NCBI GenBank assembly: GCA_039090855.1
Contig: CM076997.1
Location: forward strand, 169,228,709-169,292,708
Length of the DNA: 64,000 nt
DNA from: Macrothele yani
Taxonomy: Eukaryota; Arthropoda; Arachnida; Araneae; Macrothelidae
Direction: 5' to 3'
Part shown: piece by piece, positions 22,680-33,889 of the stretch
Numbering within the stretch: the first letter of the stretch is position 1
Layout: each line of letters opens with the position of its first letter
Position numbers and translations under genes: made by a program
The notes under the pieces: generated by a model
Seen by the model: the letters and a program-made list of their open reading frames with translations, nothing else
What the model was told of the DNA's origin: nothing
Databases searched by the model: none

Positions 22680-23279
22680 TACTAAAAGACTACTGGATTT
22701 CAATTCGTATCATCCAGTTTCTATTAAGAAAAATGTAGCAAGTCAGTTTTTAGAAAAATTAATAAAATAGTTTCTACTGCAGATAAAAAAGAAGCCCATA
22801 AAGAAGAGCTTAAAGTCATACTTGCAGAAAATAACTATCCTAAAGAAGAAATTGAGAAGCTTCTGAATTTTAATGGTACGAAGAACCCACAAAAGCAAGA
22901 AGTAAAATTCACTAGAAAAATTTCGTATCACAAAGGTTTATTTGAGGCTTTAAAGAGAATTAGTAAAAAATACAATATTAGGCTAGCTCCAAGTTTAGAG
23001 AACAAAGTTAAAAAATTTTTCCCTAAAATAGTTCAAAGAGAAGAAGATATTTTAAAAATGCAAGGAGTAGTTTATGAAGTAAATTGTAGTTGTGGACTAT
23101 CTTACATAGGTGAAACAGGTCGCAGACTAGAAACTCGTATAGCTGAGCATAAAGCAGGTATAAAAAATTGCTCCAACAAGACTGGATTAGATAGGCATGT
23201 TAGAGAAACTGGGCACAGCATGGATTGGAATTCCCTTAAAGTAATCAGTTTCCAAAGCAATTTCCAAAAAGAAAACTGA
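22680..23279 (+). pseudogene. Penelope-like element protein, C-terminal part with GIY-YIG nuclease (right arm)
   Basis: This is the inverted twin of 22043-22675. The coding match is near-identical over the GIY-YIG part (Ala to Gly after EHKA is one difference). The frame is broken near 22755 by loss of one A in a homopolymer, giving a stop shortly after. The nuclease segment from 23058 to 23279 remains open. The two arms differ little, so the inversion or the paired insertion is recent. Confidence 0.8.
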
Positions 23280-23461
23280 AAGAAGGAATAGAGATTGAGA
23301 AAAATCAAAATTCCATCATCAATGACTGCAAAGGATTTTCCCTGCCTAACATCTGGCAAGATTTGTTGAAAAATAACCTAAACCGTCAAGGTTAACCGTA
23401 ACCGTCAAGGTAAACCGTAACCATGATAGTGACAAGCAAAAAGTGACAACAACAAGATAGC

Positions 23462-23491
23462 CTGAAGAAGGAGAAGAGTTTTCTCCGAAAA
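23462..23491 (+). ncRNA. Hammerhead-like core motif downstream of the Penelope-like ORF (right arm)
   Basis: The sequence CTGAAGA is followed by a perfect stem (GGAGAA, loop, TTCTCC) and then GAAA, the order of a hammerhead ribozyme core (CTGATGA, stem II, GAAA). The fifth base of the core is A instead of T and I could not place a canonical cleavage triplet after stem III. Penelope-like elements are known to carry hammerhead motifs in their terminal regions. Activity is doubtful. Confidence 0.4.
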
Positions 23492-25026
23492 TTTGCTATA
23501 AATGAAAAAATTTCCTAGTAAATTCCTATAAGTTGCTTTAGATTATTAATTCAATTAAACTAGGAAGCCATTTCTCAATATGAGCTTTATTCTTTGAATA
23601 TGTTTTAAATAGATAAAAATATTTACACCATTATAAGCGCATAAGTTGTATATGAATTCTACTTGTAAAATCAGCTGATTGAACAGGAAATATACTCAAC
23701 TTACATTTTATGAATAAGCATGCACGCATATGTGTTAATTGTTATTTATTTAGTAGATTAGCCAATTGCCATTACGTTTTGGAGAGGAGGTAAGCAGAGT
23801 TTCGGTAGCGACCAGCGCTATCACCCCAGCAGCGAGGTCAAGAGCATTGCCCTTTCTCCCCCGTTCGCAGAGGACAAAACTCTCCTGAGCGAATATTTTA
23901 CTATTACGAAAAACTGAGAAGTTAATTTTAGCAACTATAACGAAACAGCAACTGCTCTTCTGACAGTAGCCTACAATTAGCAACTCCCAGAATTCACAAC
24001 AGTTTTCTACTCTTTCATAGTCTTTTCTTATGCGGTGTTTAAGTATATACATAAACAAACAAACAACTGCTGCTGTCTTTCGCAACTCAACTTTGTTAGT
24101 GCAGCAGCAAGAATTTTCTTTATGTATTTGTTATCCCCCCCCCCCCCCGACAGTTTTATAGGCATATCATCACTCGGGGAAGGGTGAGGTGATGTATCCA
24201 ACCAGGGCCAGCTGACCCAATGCTCTCATTCCATCATTCGGGCAAAGAATATCTAACGCTTTGATTCGGGTAAGAGAATAGTACGTACTTTGTGCCTGAG
24301 ATTTTTCCAAAATGGCGCCTTTAGAACACGGGAAATTGTAGGCTTTCAAACCGAATTCAAGCACATCTAACTCGGAAACGGGCGTTTTTAGGTCCGTGAA
24401 AATTTACACAGATATTCTCCTGTTGATAACAAAACAGGGATTTAATTTTCAGAATTTTAAAAAATGGCCTTTTTGAGAAAATCGTTGGCAAAGTTAGAGA
24501 TTTTTCAAAATCGGCTGTTTTTAACCCTGCCGAAACGCGGAAACTAGCAGTTTCATAGACACACAAAAAATTACAAATAAAGTGCACATTTGTATGTCTT
24601 TAACGAAAAAAAAACGAATATAGAAAAATCTCCATCCAAACCTGTTTAAAAAAAACTTAAAAAATTCAATTTTTTTTTAAATCACAAAGTTTACGATTTT
24701 TTTAAATTTTAATCATACGATGTGTACCAAATATTAGCACCATATATCATTATATGTTATACACACAATGTAAAAAAAATACAAGAACACGATATCTTTT
24801 TTAACTATGCTGCAATGACTCGCTGAAGTTAGGAAAAATAACCGTTTTCGAGAGAGCTTGTTTGACGGTGCAAGATTTGAAACCCTCTATCTCGAAGGGA
24901 ACATTTTTTCTTGCCGAAAGAAAAAATATGGGTCTCCTTATTTTAGTCAAGGAACACCCCTTAATTTTTTCAGAGAAATCTGAGACCATGATGGTACGAC
25001 CCTGCCTGAGTTGAAATGGAACCCAT

Positions 25027-27164
25027 CTTTTGTTTTTCTGTTGTTTACTCAAAATGAGTAACTTAAACCTCGATCGGTGTAATCTTGTGATCACACCACC
25101 TCAGCTATGGTTACTCTGACATGTCAGGCAAGAATCAACTAAAGTAAACCTGAGAAAAAAAATTTAAACCAATGGGGAAAAATCTTTTCTCTTATTGGCT
25201 AACGAGTAACGAAGCAATAGCGGACCCGAGAGAAACACTGAGCAAATGGCCAGTTTTGTCTTATCCGGTGTTGAACATCGATTTTCCTCTGGGAAACTTA
25301 TTCTGTGTGTGCATGTTGTTTTTTTCAGGTTCCCCTTTCCCCTTGCCCTTCCCTTCTTTTCCCCCTGTACTCATCTGTGGCAGCGGTGTACTGGGCATTT
25401 TTCTGCGGAGAGAAATATCGCTCGGAACGGCTTGTTGTTGCAGGTAAGTATGTAGGGCAACTTATAACTTCACTACTTAACGGGAAACCGTTTACTTCTT
25501 GTGCTCTAATATTTCCATACTTTTCTTTCATGCTATTCTATCAGGGCAATCTGTTCCTAACTCTCTTAGATACTCTTTCACCTGCCAAAAGGCGCAGAGC
25601 GCTGTGGGTTCGGGTCTCTCAACCTCAGATAGGAAATCTCTATTCATAGAAATATTTCATCATTTTCTATCCAAAATTATGAAATACTTTTCATTCATAA
25701 TATACTTTACTATATGGACACCATAAATATTACAAATATTTTATAGTATCCATAATCTACTATAAAATATTTGGAATTATCATAGCCTTTTGTTATTTTT
25801 AGTTGAGATAGCACTTATATAATACCAAAATAGTACCATGCAACCTTAAAAAAGAATGTAAATTTATATAAGCCTTAGATACTTTTTAAAGGTTGATCAT
25901 ACGTGCTGGAAACAACAATGATATGTTCAAAGATTACATTTGAATCATATTGATAGATTATAGTGACAGCGGGTATATATAATATTATAGAGACAGTGGG
26001 TATATTCATATTATAAATTACAGTAACAGTGGATATATCATGCTCTCTAAATGCAATCAATAACCCACTTTCACAACTGAACTGACTTTGTATTTATCAC
26101 ATGCGGAACCTATAATAAATTTATTCAAAACTGAAGCATAGAAAACTCTGAGAACATTGTAAAATCAACCTCTCAAAGCTGTGTTACTCATGTAAATTTT
26201 ATGAGGTTTTTCAGCTGAACCTAAACTCCCCCTGACTTGAAGGATGTTTATAAGATTACAATATTTATCATTTCTGTTTAATAAAATTAAGTTGCATGAA
26301 ATATGTTAGAGCAATATATGATAAAGACCTGTGCACACATGTATCCAAATGGAATATGAGAAAACTCATTGATGTGAAAGCCAGAAATGTTGTTTTGCTC
26401 CAGGAAAACCATACGATGCTCTTTCTATGCAGAGGCAAAGGTGAGTTAAGCTGTAAAACAGGTGCTCTCTAAATGCAAAGAATGTACTAAAAATTGACCC
26501 ATACCCATGCAAAAGCAACTTTCATTTAAAAGAAATGTAAGTTAAGGCGACTGGGAAAGCAGCCTTTTGAGCACAAAAGAGGAATTAGAGATTGCGAGTA
26601 CCCTACCCTAAAAATCGCTGCCCCTAGTTAGAGACACACCCAGTGCGTTGCAGCCGTTAATCCACAGGATAACAATAAACGCGCTCCACACATGATCAAG
26701 CTGTGATAGACAAGGACACGCCTAGTGCATCCAAACCGGTTGGAGGGTTAACTAACGAGTATTTTTTTTTCTTTTACCATTCAGACTATTTTGCTTTGAA
26801 ATCAAAACAGGGCAGCTGTTCTTCCTTTTTTTTTTTTCTACATATCTTGTCAGACAACTGGATTTCTTGCTTACATGTCCAAACCAATCATTTTGATGAC
26901 TATTGCATCTGTACAATGGCATTTTGCAAGTCCTGATCTGATAATGATGATTCTATCTACGGATCCACACCACTTTGAACCTTTGTGTACTTTTGAGGCT
27001 TCTTTTGGTAAAATTTCTCTAAACACAAAAAAATAGGCAAATTACATATAAATACATAAAATTTCACAAAAACGGGCATCATTTTCAAAAACCTGGATTG
27101 ACCCTTGATAGCTGAAATTAAAGCTTTTGCTAAGTAGTAACAATTTTTTAAAAATTCATCTTAC
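25027..27164. other. Intronic sequence, nothing firmly recognised
   Basis: The part 25240-25460 is pyrimidine- and GC-richer and contains TTGCAG directly followed by GTAAGT at 25438-25448, and an earlier TTTTTTTCAG near 25328. It could be a spliced leader of an unrecognised element on the plus strand. The open frames there overlap in several frames and show no family. The rest is AT-rich with no signal. Confidence 0.35.
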
Positions 27165-27465
27165 CAGAACTAGACCACAAACGAACGTTACAAAAACATG
27201 GAAGTTTGTGTCATTCTGTGTCAAACACTGAGATCCCGTGAGGATCATCAGGAAGCTATCTTTCAGGTAGCCCCTCTGTATTGTCACATTTTTTTCTGAA
27301 TCAAGTCTTCCCATTGCTGTGTATCTGCCATTAGACTGTCTGCAAACAGAGCTATCAGCACATTCCTTATCGATCGTCGAAGTGTAATTGTCCAGAGAAC
27401 GACATACGGCAATTTGATACAGGGTTGTGTCATTTCCATTCTCTTTTCCCACTGCCTTCCATGAC
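27165..27465 (-). CDS. IGF2R: Mannose-6-phosphate receptor (CI-MPR/Lerp-like), exon 2
   Basis: This exon encodes most of luminal repeat 1 of the mannose-6-phosphate receptor homology (MRH) family. It reads SWKAV, then LYQIAVC, a DSSVC segment, YTAMG, a hydrophobic LMILTGSQC and FVTFVCG. This is the cysteine and aromatic spacing of CI-MPR domain 1. It starts one base into a codon after an acceptor (ttttag|G, AG at 27467-27466) and ends in phase 0 at the donor CTG|GTAAGA. The length of 301 bases fits a phase 2 to phase 0 exon. Joined in phase to exon 3 it gives FVCGLVL-GAPEV, matching the conserved domain 1 continuation. No stop or frameshift is present. The flanking introns are 14.2 kb upstream and 24.1 kb downstream, both filled with transposons. 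Family membership is secure; fly Lerp and vertebrate IGF2R are the reference members. Confidence 0.9.
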
Positions 27466-27589
27466 CTAAAAGTATATAATGAGTATATATGAACAAATAA
27501 GGCAACAGCTTACATAGTTCTCAAAAAAATAATTTAATATATTTTAAATGCTAACAAATACATACGAAGCAGTATGCTGGAGCATAGAG

Positions 27590-27644
27590 ATCTCTTGCAA
27601 TGATATTGATCAGCATATCTATGGCTGATATCATTGCAAGAGAT
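27590..27644. repeat. Perfect-stem hairpin near receptor exon 2
   Basis: Arms ATCTCTTGCAATGATAT (27590-27606) and its exact complement (27628-27644) are extended by CAGC/GCTG across a 4-base bulge, leaving a loop of 9 bases. It lies about 125 bases upstream of the exon 2 acceptor. It could be a miniature transposon relic or a small RNA hairpin. Confidence 0.6.
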
Positions 27645-28294
27645 TTCAGAAACTGCACTTATATGCAAACAACAATTGCAGTATTTTGTGTATATCCTTA
27701 AGAAATACACCTCCTACAAAAAAAGTATTTCATTTCTTTGATTATCATTATTACAAAGATTCCTCAAGTACTTTTATCTACCAACATTTTTCTCATTTTG
27801 CTGTTTTGCCCCATTTTTGTCAAAGACCACCAGTTTTGGCAACTATGAGAAAAAACCCTCTGTGCTAAAAAAAGGATGGAACAGACATTGAACTTTCGAT
27901 CAGGATTTATCTTGAAAGAATTTATTTACAGTTTTTCATCACCTTCACCAGTCATACACTTTAAAAATGGCACATTTGCAAAATTGTTTCATACAAAAAA
28001 AAAAAAAAAAAAATCATTACAAAGTAATTTCAAGCAGCAATCCCACAGAATTATTCTGGGCATTTCTTTTCTTTATTATTATTTAATTACTTCTACATTT
28101 GGAGTGATGACTGAACTATGTAAATTCAGTGCTAACACAAGGGGCATTCAAACAACAAGTTACATCTGTCACCAGGTCATTCCACGTCAAATCAACCAGC
28201 AAAAACAGCATTTTCACAACCAGACAATTTTTGATTTTCATGAAACTTGGTATATTTGCAGTGTTCATCAATATAAACAAACATGATTTTTTTT

Positions 28295-28776
28295 CAAAAT
28301 GTTTAATGCATTTGTTTTTTAGTTATTGAATTTTAAAATTTCAAAAAAAGCATGAAATTTCATCTGCTGAGCAAATTTGAACTGCCAATTACTCTGGTTC
28401 TGGTACAGCTAGGTTCATGAATTATGACTCATTTTAAAGATCTTTAGTTGGGCTTTCATTTGATATGCAACATGGCACTATTAAAATAAAATAATTTCAA
28501 GATCATTCAAAAAAATTTAAATATTAAAAAACAATCAAAATGTTTAATGCATTTGTTTTTTAGTTATTGAATTTTAAAATTTCAAAAAAAGCATGAAATT
28601 TCATCTGCTGAGCAAATTTGAACTGCCAATTACTCTGGTTCTGGTACAGCTAGGTTCATGAATTATGACTCATTTTAAAGATCTTTAGTTGGGCTTTCAT
28701 TTGATATGCAACATGGCACTATTAAAATAAAATAATTTCAAGATCATTCAAAAAATTTAAATATTAAAAAACAAAT
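28295..28776. repeat. 241-bp near-exact tandem duplication
   Basis: Two copies, 28295-28535 and 28536-28776, both start CAAAATGTTTAATGCATTTG. They are nearly identical over their length, which points to a recent duplication inside the left part of Sola2-like copy 2. Confidence 0.9.
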
Positions 28777-29056
28777 CTTTAAAAAATTTGAAAAATATAT
28801 ATTTTTAATGTACATTATTTTTCTATATAACCTGAAAGTTTCATAATGGGATTTCAATGGGATAACTATAAAAAAATAAATAACAACATAGAACAATGCA
28901 ACTGAAATGTGCCATCAGTGACTGAGAACTGTTTATTTGGTTGGTCTAAAATATTATCCCTAGTCTTACAAACACAGTAAATGTCAATGAATTATATTAT
29001 AATTAGTTAAAAAGTTAATATATATCCATAAGGTAACAAACTGTTTCTTTCAGGTT

Positions 29057-29700
29057 TCAAAGTAGAAGCAAATTTAAAGATGGATGCCAGCAGACCAACC
29101 ACATCAAAAGTGTGTATTGCAGTTTACTGCTGCAACCCCCTTGGGAAGCTAAACTGGTCATAAACATTAAAAAAAAAAATCTGAGACCAGTTTCCAAAAA
29201 TCTATTGTTACAGAACAATATGCTCAAAACTGGAGACAAGATCTGTGACAGTTGTGATAAAGCAATCCACAAATTGAACTCTGAAGCTGCTGAACATTCC
29301 TCAACACCTTCTGACAGTTCCAATGAGCAAGAAGCCGAAGTCCAAGCTTTTCCATCTGAAACCAATGGATTATCAACTGAAAAAATGCAGGCTATGGAAG
29401 CAATTAACATAAATTTACAATGTCTGGATGAAATACCGATCAAGAAAAAATGCCAGCAAGAAAAAAATACCCTGAACAGAAATAAAAAAAAGCCCAAGCA
29501 TTTCGAACCAAATTATTAAACTTAAGTCTTGCATTGGAATCAAAGGATATTAAATCTTCTGAACCAGAAATTAAAAGCCAGTTGAAAGAAAAATTTCATT
29601 CTACAGAAAATAAAAGCATGAAAATGCAAATATTGACCACACTACCTAATTCTTGAAACGAATTGAAATAAAAGAAAGGCTAAAAAGCTAGTAAAAGACA
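29057..29700 (+). pseudogene. Sola2-like transposase N-terminal fragment, decayed
   Basis: A splice-acceptor-like TTTCTTTCAG precedes the start MDASRPTTSK, as in copy 1. Reading across frames gives YCCNPLGK, KICDSCDKAIHKL (the Cys-rich N-terminal finger, like CCNPLSK and KICSPCRKSIS of copy 1) and later QLKEKF, then MQILTTLPNS, which aligns with QLKEKF and VQILTILPRTWS of copy 1. The catalytic part is absent. Frameshifts break the frame after about 29519. It represents a second, diverged member of the same family. Confidence 0.65.
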
Positions 29701-30559
29701 AAGGTATGTCTTCTGATCCAAAGCCAGGAAAGAATCCTTTCTATACATTTTCTGCAACCCGAAAATGTCCTCTTTAATATAAAAGGTAGTGAAAACCAAA
29801 ACTTTCGATCAACAACAAGAGGAAAGCAATTCCCTCTTTTTCAAAACCATTGTGAGGTCCTCTTTTGGCCTGCCACACAAAAGAAAAATGAACCTATATA
29901 CAAGATGGTGGCAGATAAAAATAAAATAAAAATTGTTTTGAACTACTCACTCATAGGGTTGAATTATGGGGGGGGTATAAAATAGTCAAGCTGCCACTTA
30001 AAATTTGGGTAATATGTCGGAATGTCCCGTATATAAAATACATCATTTTGGATTTTTTTTTTTTCCTTGCCAAAATTGTGAATTCTCCGAAATTTGTCTT
30101 TTTTTCCTGCTGAAAGGTTATGTTATAATACACACATGAAAATCTCCCTTCGAAAACAATTGTTTTGTTTAATAAAAATGTGGCCTCATTTTTCCATGTC
30201 TTTTGTCACTAAATTTAAAAAAAGTGTTCTTTTAATTCCGAAAATGTGCAGAAACAAGTTGTTCCAAAATGTATGGAAAACGCAGATCATTAAAGAAAAA
30301 AACAAGAAAGATGACACCGAATTTTCGGGTGTAATAAGCACGTCTTTTGAATTCGTTCTGATGCAAATTAAATTCATCAAAGCTATTCAAAGTCAATGGA
30401 GCCGGTATGGAAAACAATAGTATCTGACGGAAGAAAGAAGTTTTTCAATCAGGTTTTTAATCCTTCAGATATTGCTGTAAATGGAAATATTGAGCTTATA
30501 CCCACTGGTTGCAGACTTGTGTGAACTAAGAAAAACATGAATTTATATGAGAAACATTT

Positions 30560-33500
30560 TGCACGGGAAACGCTCTCTAACACAGAAAGAATTTTTCAAA
30601 TCGGACTCATAGAAACAGATATCAACAAAATTAAGATGTGACTTTACGTCCCCTGGTGGGAAAACCATGCAATATTTTAGAAAGAAAGTATTCTCAAAAG
30701 GATTTTCTATATGAGCTGTATCGTTCCAAGAAAAATAAAATTTAGTCGAGTTTTCAGGAGCCCAGATTTTGCTACAAATACATCAGAAGCAGAAATTAAC
30801 ACTTATGCCCCCTGATGGCCAAACCATTCTTTACCAAGCATTAGAAATTATGTAAAAAATATTTTCCATTAGGTCTTGTATGCGACACAGGAAGAATTTT
30901 TCAAATCGGAGTTTTAGAAGCAGAAATAATATAGAAAACGCAATTTGCTTTTTGTGCCCCCAAGCGGAAAGTCTATGATTTACTTGAAAATTTTGAATTT
31001 TTAGGAAAAACATTTCGCATCTGAAACACTATCCAACAAATAAGGAATTTTCCAAATCGGACTCCTAGAAGTAGAGATACTGACAAAAATAAGATATACA
31101 TCTATGCCCCTGTCGTAGAAACCATGCATTATTTCAAGAAGAAAACGTTCCTAAAAGGTTTGCCGACATGAGTAGTATCGGTCAACAAATGACTTTTTTT
31201 CAATCGAGATTTTAGAAGCTCATATTTTGCTGCAAATACATCAGAAGCGGAAATTAAGACTTACGCCACCTGGTTGGTGGCCAAACCATTTTTCACAAAA
31301 AAATGAAATTATGTGCAAAAGGATTTCTCATCAGGAGTTGTATCCGGTGCAGAAAGAATTTTTCAAATCGGAGATTTAGAAGCAGAGATATAGGGGAAAG
31401 CAATTTACCTTTACGCCCCCTAGCGGAAAGTCTATGAATTACTTGAAAAGTTTCAAATTTTATGAAAAGCATGTCACACTAGAAACACTATCCAACAAAG
31501 AAGGAATGTTTCAAATCAGTCTCCTAGAAGTAGAGATACTGACAAAAATAAGATATACATCTATGCCCCTGTCGTAGAAACCATGCATTATTTCAAGAAG
31601 AAAACGTTCCTAAAAGGTTTGTCGACATGAGTAGTATCGGTCAACAAATGACTTTTTTTCAATCGAGATTTTAGAAGCTCATATTTTGCTGCAAATACAT
31701 CAGAAGCGGAAATTAAGACTTACGCCACCTGGTTGGTGGCCAAACCATTTTTCACAAAAAAATGAAATTATGTGCAAAAGGATTTCTCATCAGGAGTTGT
31801 ATCCGGTGCAGAAAGAATTTTTCAAATCGGAGATTTAGAAGCAGAGATATAGGGGGGAAAGCAATTTACCTTTACGCCCCCTAGCGGAAAGTCTATGAAT
31901 TACTTGAAAAGTTTCAAATTTTATGAAAAGCATGTCACACTAGAAACACTATCCAACAAAGAAGGAATGTTTCAAATCAGTCTCCTAGAAGTAGAGATAT
32001 TGACAAAAATAAGACATACATCTATGCCCCTGGCGTAGAAACCATGCATTATTTCAAGAAGAAAACTTTCCTAAAAGGTTTGTCGACATGAGTAGTATCG
32101 GTCAACAAATGACTTTTTTTCAATCGACATTTTAGAAGCTCATATTTTGCTGCAATACATCAGAAGCGGAAATTAAGGCTTAAGCCACCTGGTTGGTGGC
32201 CAAACCATTTTTCACAAAAAAATTAAATTATGTGCAAAAGGATTTTCCATCAGGAGTTGTATCCGGTGCAGAAAGAATTTTTCAAATCGGAGATTTAGAA
32301 GCAGAGATATAGGGGGAAAGCAATTTACTTTTACGCCCCTAGCGGAAAGTCTACGAATTACTTGAAAAGTTTCAAATTTTATGAAAAGCATGTCACACTA
32401 GAAACACTATCCAACAAAGAAGGAATGTTTCAAATCAGTCTCCTAGAAGTAGAGATACTGACAAAAATAAGATATACATCTATGCCCCTGTCGTAGAAAC
32501 CATGCATTATTTCAAGAAGAAAACGTTCCTAAAAGGTTTGTCGACATGAGTAGTATCGGTCAACAAAGGACTTTTTTTCAATCGAGATTTTAGAAGCTCA
32601 TATTTTGCTGCAAATACATCAGAAGCGGAAATTAAGACTTACGCCACCTGGTTGGTGGCCAAACCATTTTTCACAAAAAAAATGAAATTATGTGCAAAAG
32701 GATTTCCCATCAAAAGCTGTATCCGGTGCTGAAAGAATTTTTCAAATCGGAGATTTAGAAGCAGAGATATCGGGGGAAACGCAATTTACCTCTACGCCCC
32801 CTAGCGGAAAGTCTATGCATTACTTGAAAATTTTTAAATTATTTTAAAAACATGTCACACCAAAAACACTATCATACAAAAAAATTTTTAAAATCGGACT
32901 TCTAGACGTAGAGATATTGATGAAAATAAGATATACATCTACGTCCCCTGGAAGAGAAACTGTGGAATATTTTAAGAAGAAAATTTTCCAAAAAGGTTTA
33001 TCGATGTGAGTGGCATCAGTCCACAAAAGAATGTTTTCAATCGATATTTTAGTAGCTCAGATTTTATGGTAAATATATCAGAAGAAAAAATTAACACTTA
33101 CGCCCCTGGTGGCCAAAGTATTCTTTACCAAAAATTTGAAATTATATGCAAAAGATTTTCCATCAGGAGGGGTATCCCCTGAAAAAAAATTTTTCAAATC
33201 AGAGTTTTAGAAGAAGAGTTATCGGGGAAAATGTAATTTACTTTTACGCCCCTAGCGGAAAATCCATACGTATTTTGAAAAAGTAACTATATCTAAAATA
33301 CTCTTCAACATAAATGGAATCGAAAGATAAAAGAATTTTTTCAATCGGATGTTTAGAAACAAATATATGGATTAAAACGTATTTTTAAATTCGACATCAT
33401 CTGCATTCATGCCCTCTAATGGCGAAATTATACATCGTAAAAAAAACGAAATGAAGGATCATCATTCGCATATTTCATGCTTCCCAATGCAATTAAGAAT

Positions 33501-33560
33501 TTTTCAAATCGGACTAATAGTTGCAGAGATATCGTGGGTATGGACAGACGGACGGATAAA
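30560..33560. repeat. Higher-order satellite: ~459-bp units made of three ~153-bp subunits
   Basis: The marker TCTATGCCCC or TCTACGTCCCC recurs at about 30643, 31101, 31560, 32021, 32479 and 32938, a period of 458-461 bases. Each unit contains three related subunits of about 153 bases, each starting near TTTTTCAAATCG and carrying an ACGCCCCCT-type core. The central units (31.1-32.5 kb) are almost identical, while both edges are diverged. No protein is encoded. It ends near a GGACAGACGGACGGA stretch. Confidence 0.85.
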
Positions 33561-33889
33561 CCAATAACATAAGCACGATCTTTTTTTACAAAAGACGTGC
33601 TAATTATGTGGCTGCAACAGTTAGTTGTGAAGTTATGAATTTTTTCGCCCTACAGTGAAGTTGTAAAATCTCATAGTGTGAAAACCCTAAAGGCAGAGCT
33701 ACCCAATTTTTAAAGTGGTGTTACTCAAGATCTACTGGGCCGACTGACCTAAAATTTTAACGAGTTTTATATCTTACCAGTACAATACTTTGTACCAATT
33801 TTCACAAAAATCTGAGATAGGTGGGTGACATCTTGTGAAAATGCTGGGTGATTTGACAAGGAAATGTGATGGGAGGCATTTTCATTGAT

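Larger units (their letters stand above)
21778..23590. mobile_element. Penelope-like element inserted as a head-to-head inverted dimer
   Basis: The insert is flanked by an 11-bp duplication TCTTTGAATAT (21767-21777 and 23591-23601). The mirror site in the left arm of the palindrome (18585-18595) has only one copy, so it shows the empty target. Inside, two arms of about 870 bases (21778-22645 and 22678-23544) face each other around a 32-base spacer. Each carries the C-terminal part of a Penelope-like protein with a GIY-YIG nuclease. The right end has about 45 more bases, which is probably the true 3' end. The reverse transcriptase core is missing from both arms, so each copy is 5'-truncated. 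Confidence 0.85.
17207..25026. repeat. 7.8-kb imperfect palindrome with an insertion in the right arm
   Basis: The left arm runs from 17207 to about 20135 and the right arm from about 20209 to 25026, with a loop of about 73 bases. The ends pair as GATGGGTTCCATTTCAACTC on the left and its complement on the right. The order is A, internal, B, minisatellite, then the mirror image, except that the right arm holds an extra 1.81-kb Penelope-like insertion. No ORF spans it. It resembles a foldback or long-TIR non-autonomous transposon; TTTT lies just outside both ends but is too simple to prove a target duplication. Confidence 0.8.
3046..27164 (-). other. Intron 2 of the mannose-6-phosphate receptor gene
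   Basis: The intron starts GTAAGA and ends tttttcag, and is 24.1 kb long. It holds two LINEs, a Sola2-like transposon, a SINE, a short inverted-repeat element and the 7.8-kb palindrome with its Penelope insertion. The two flanking exons are in phase 0 and join a single conserved repeat, so no coding exon is expected between them. Confidence 0.8.
28175..33870 (+). mobile_element. Decayed Sola2-like element, copy 2 (boundaries approximate)
   Basis: The left end is recognisable by GGTCATTCCACGTCAAATCA followed by a TTGATTTTCATGAAACTTGG block, as in the other copies. A degenerate inverse of the same end is seen near 33840-33870 (TGATTTGACAAGGAAATG on the plus strand). Between them lie a transposase N-terminal fragment (29.1-29.7 kb) and a satellite array. 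No target duplication could be read, so the two ends may not belong to one insertion. Confidence 0.5.

Noticed and set aside
29057..29497. 146-codon minus-strand frame
   Set aside because: It lies antisense to the transposase fragment whose plus-strand reading matches copy 1.
30094..30420. 108-codon plus-strand frame before the satellite
   Set aside because: No family signature; overlapping minus-strand frames of similar length suggest chance in AT-rich DNA.
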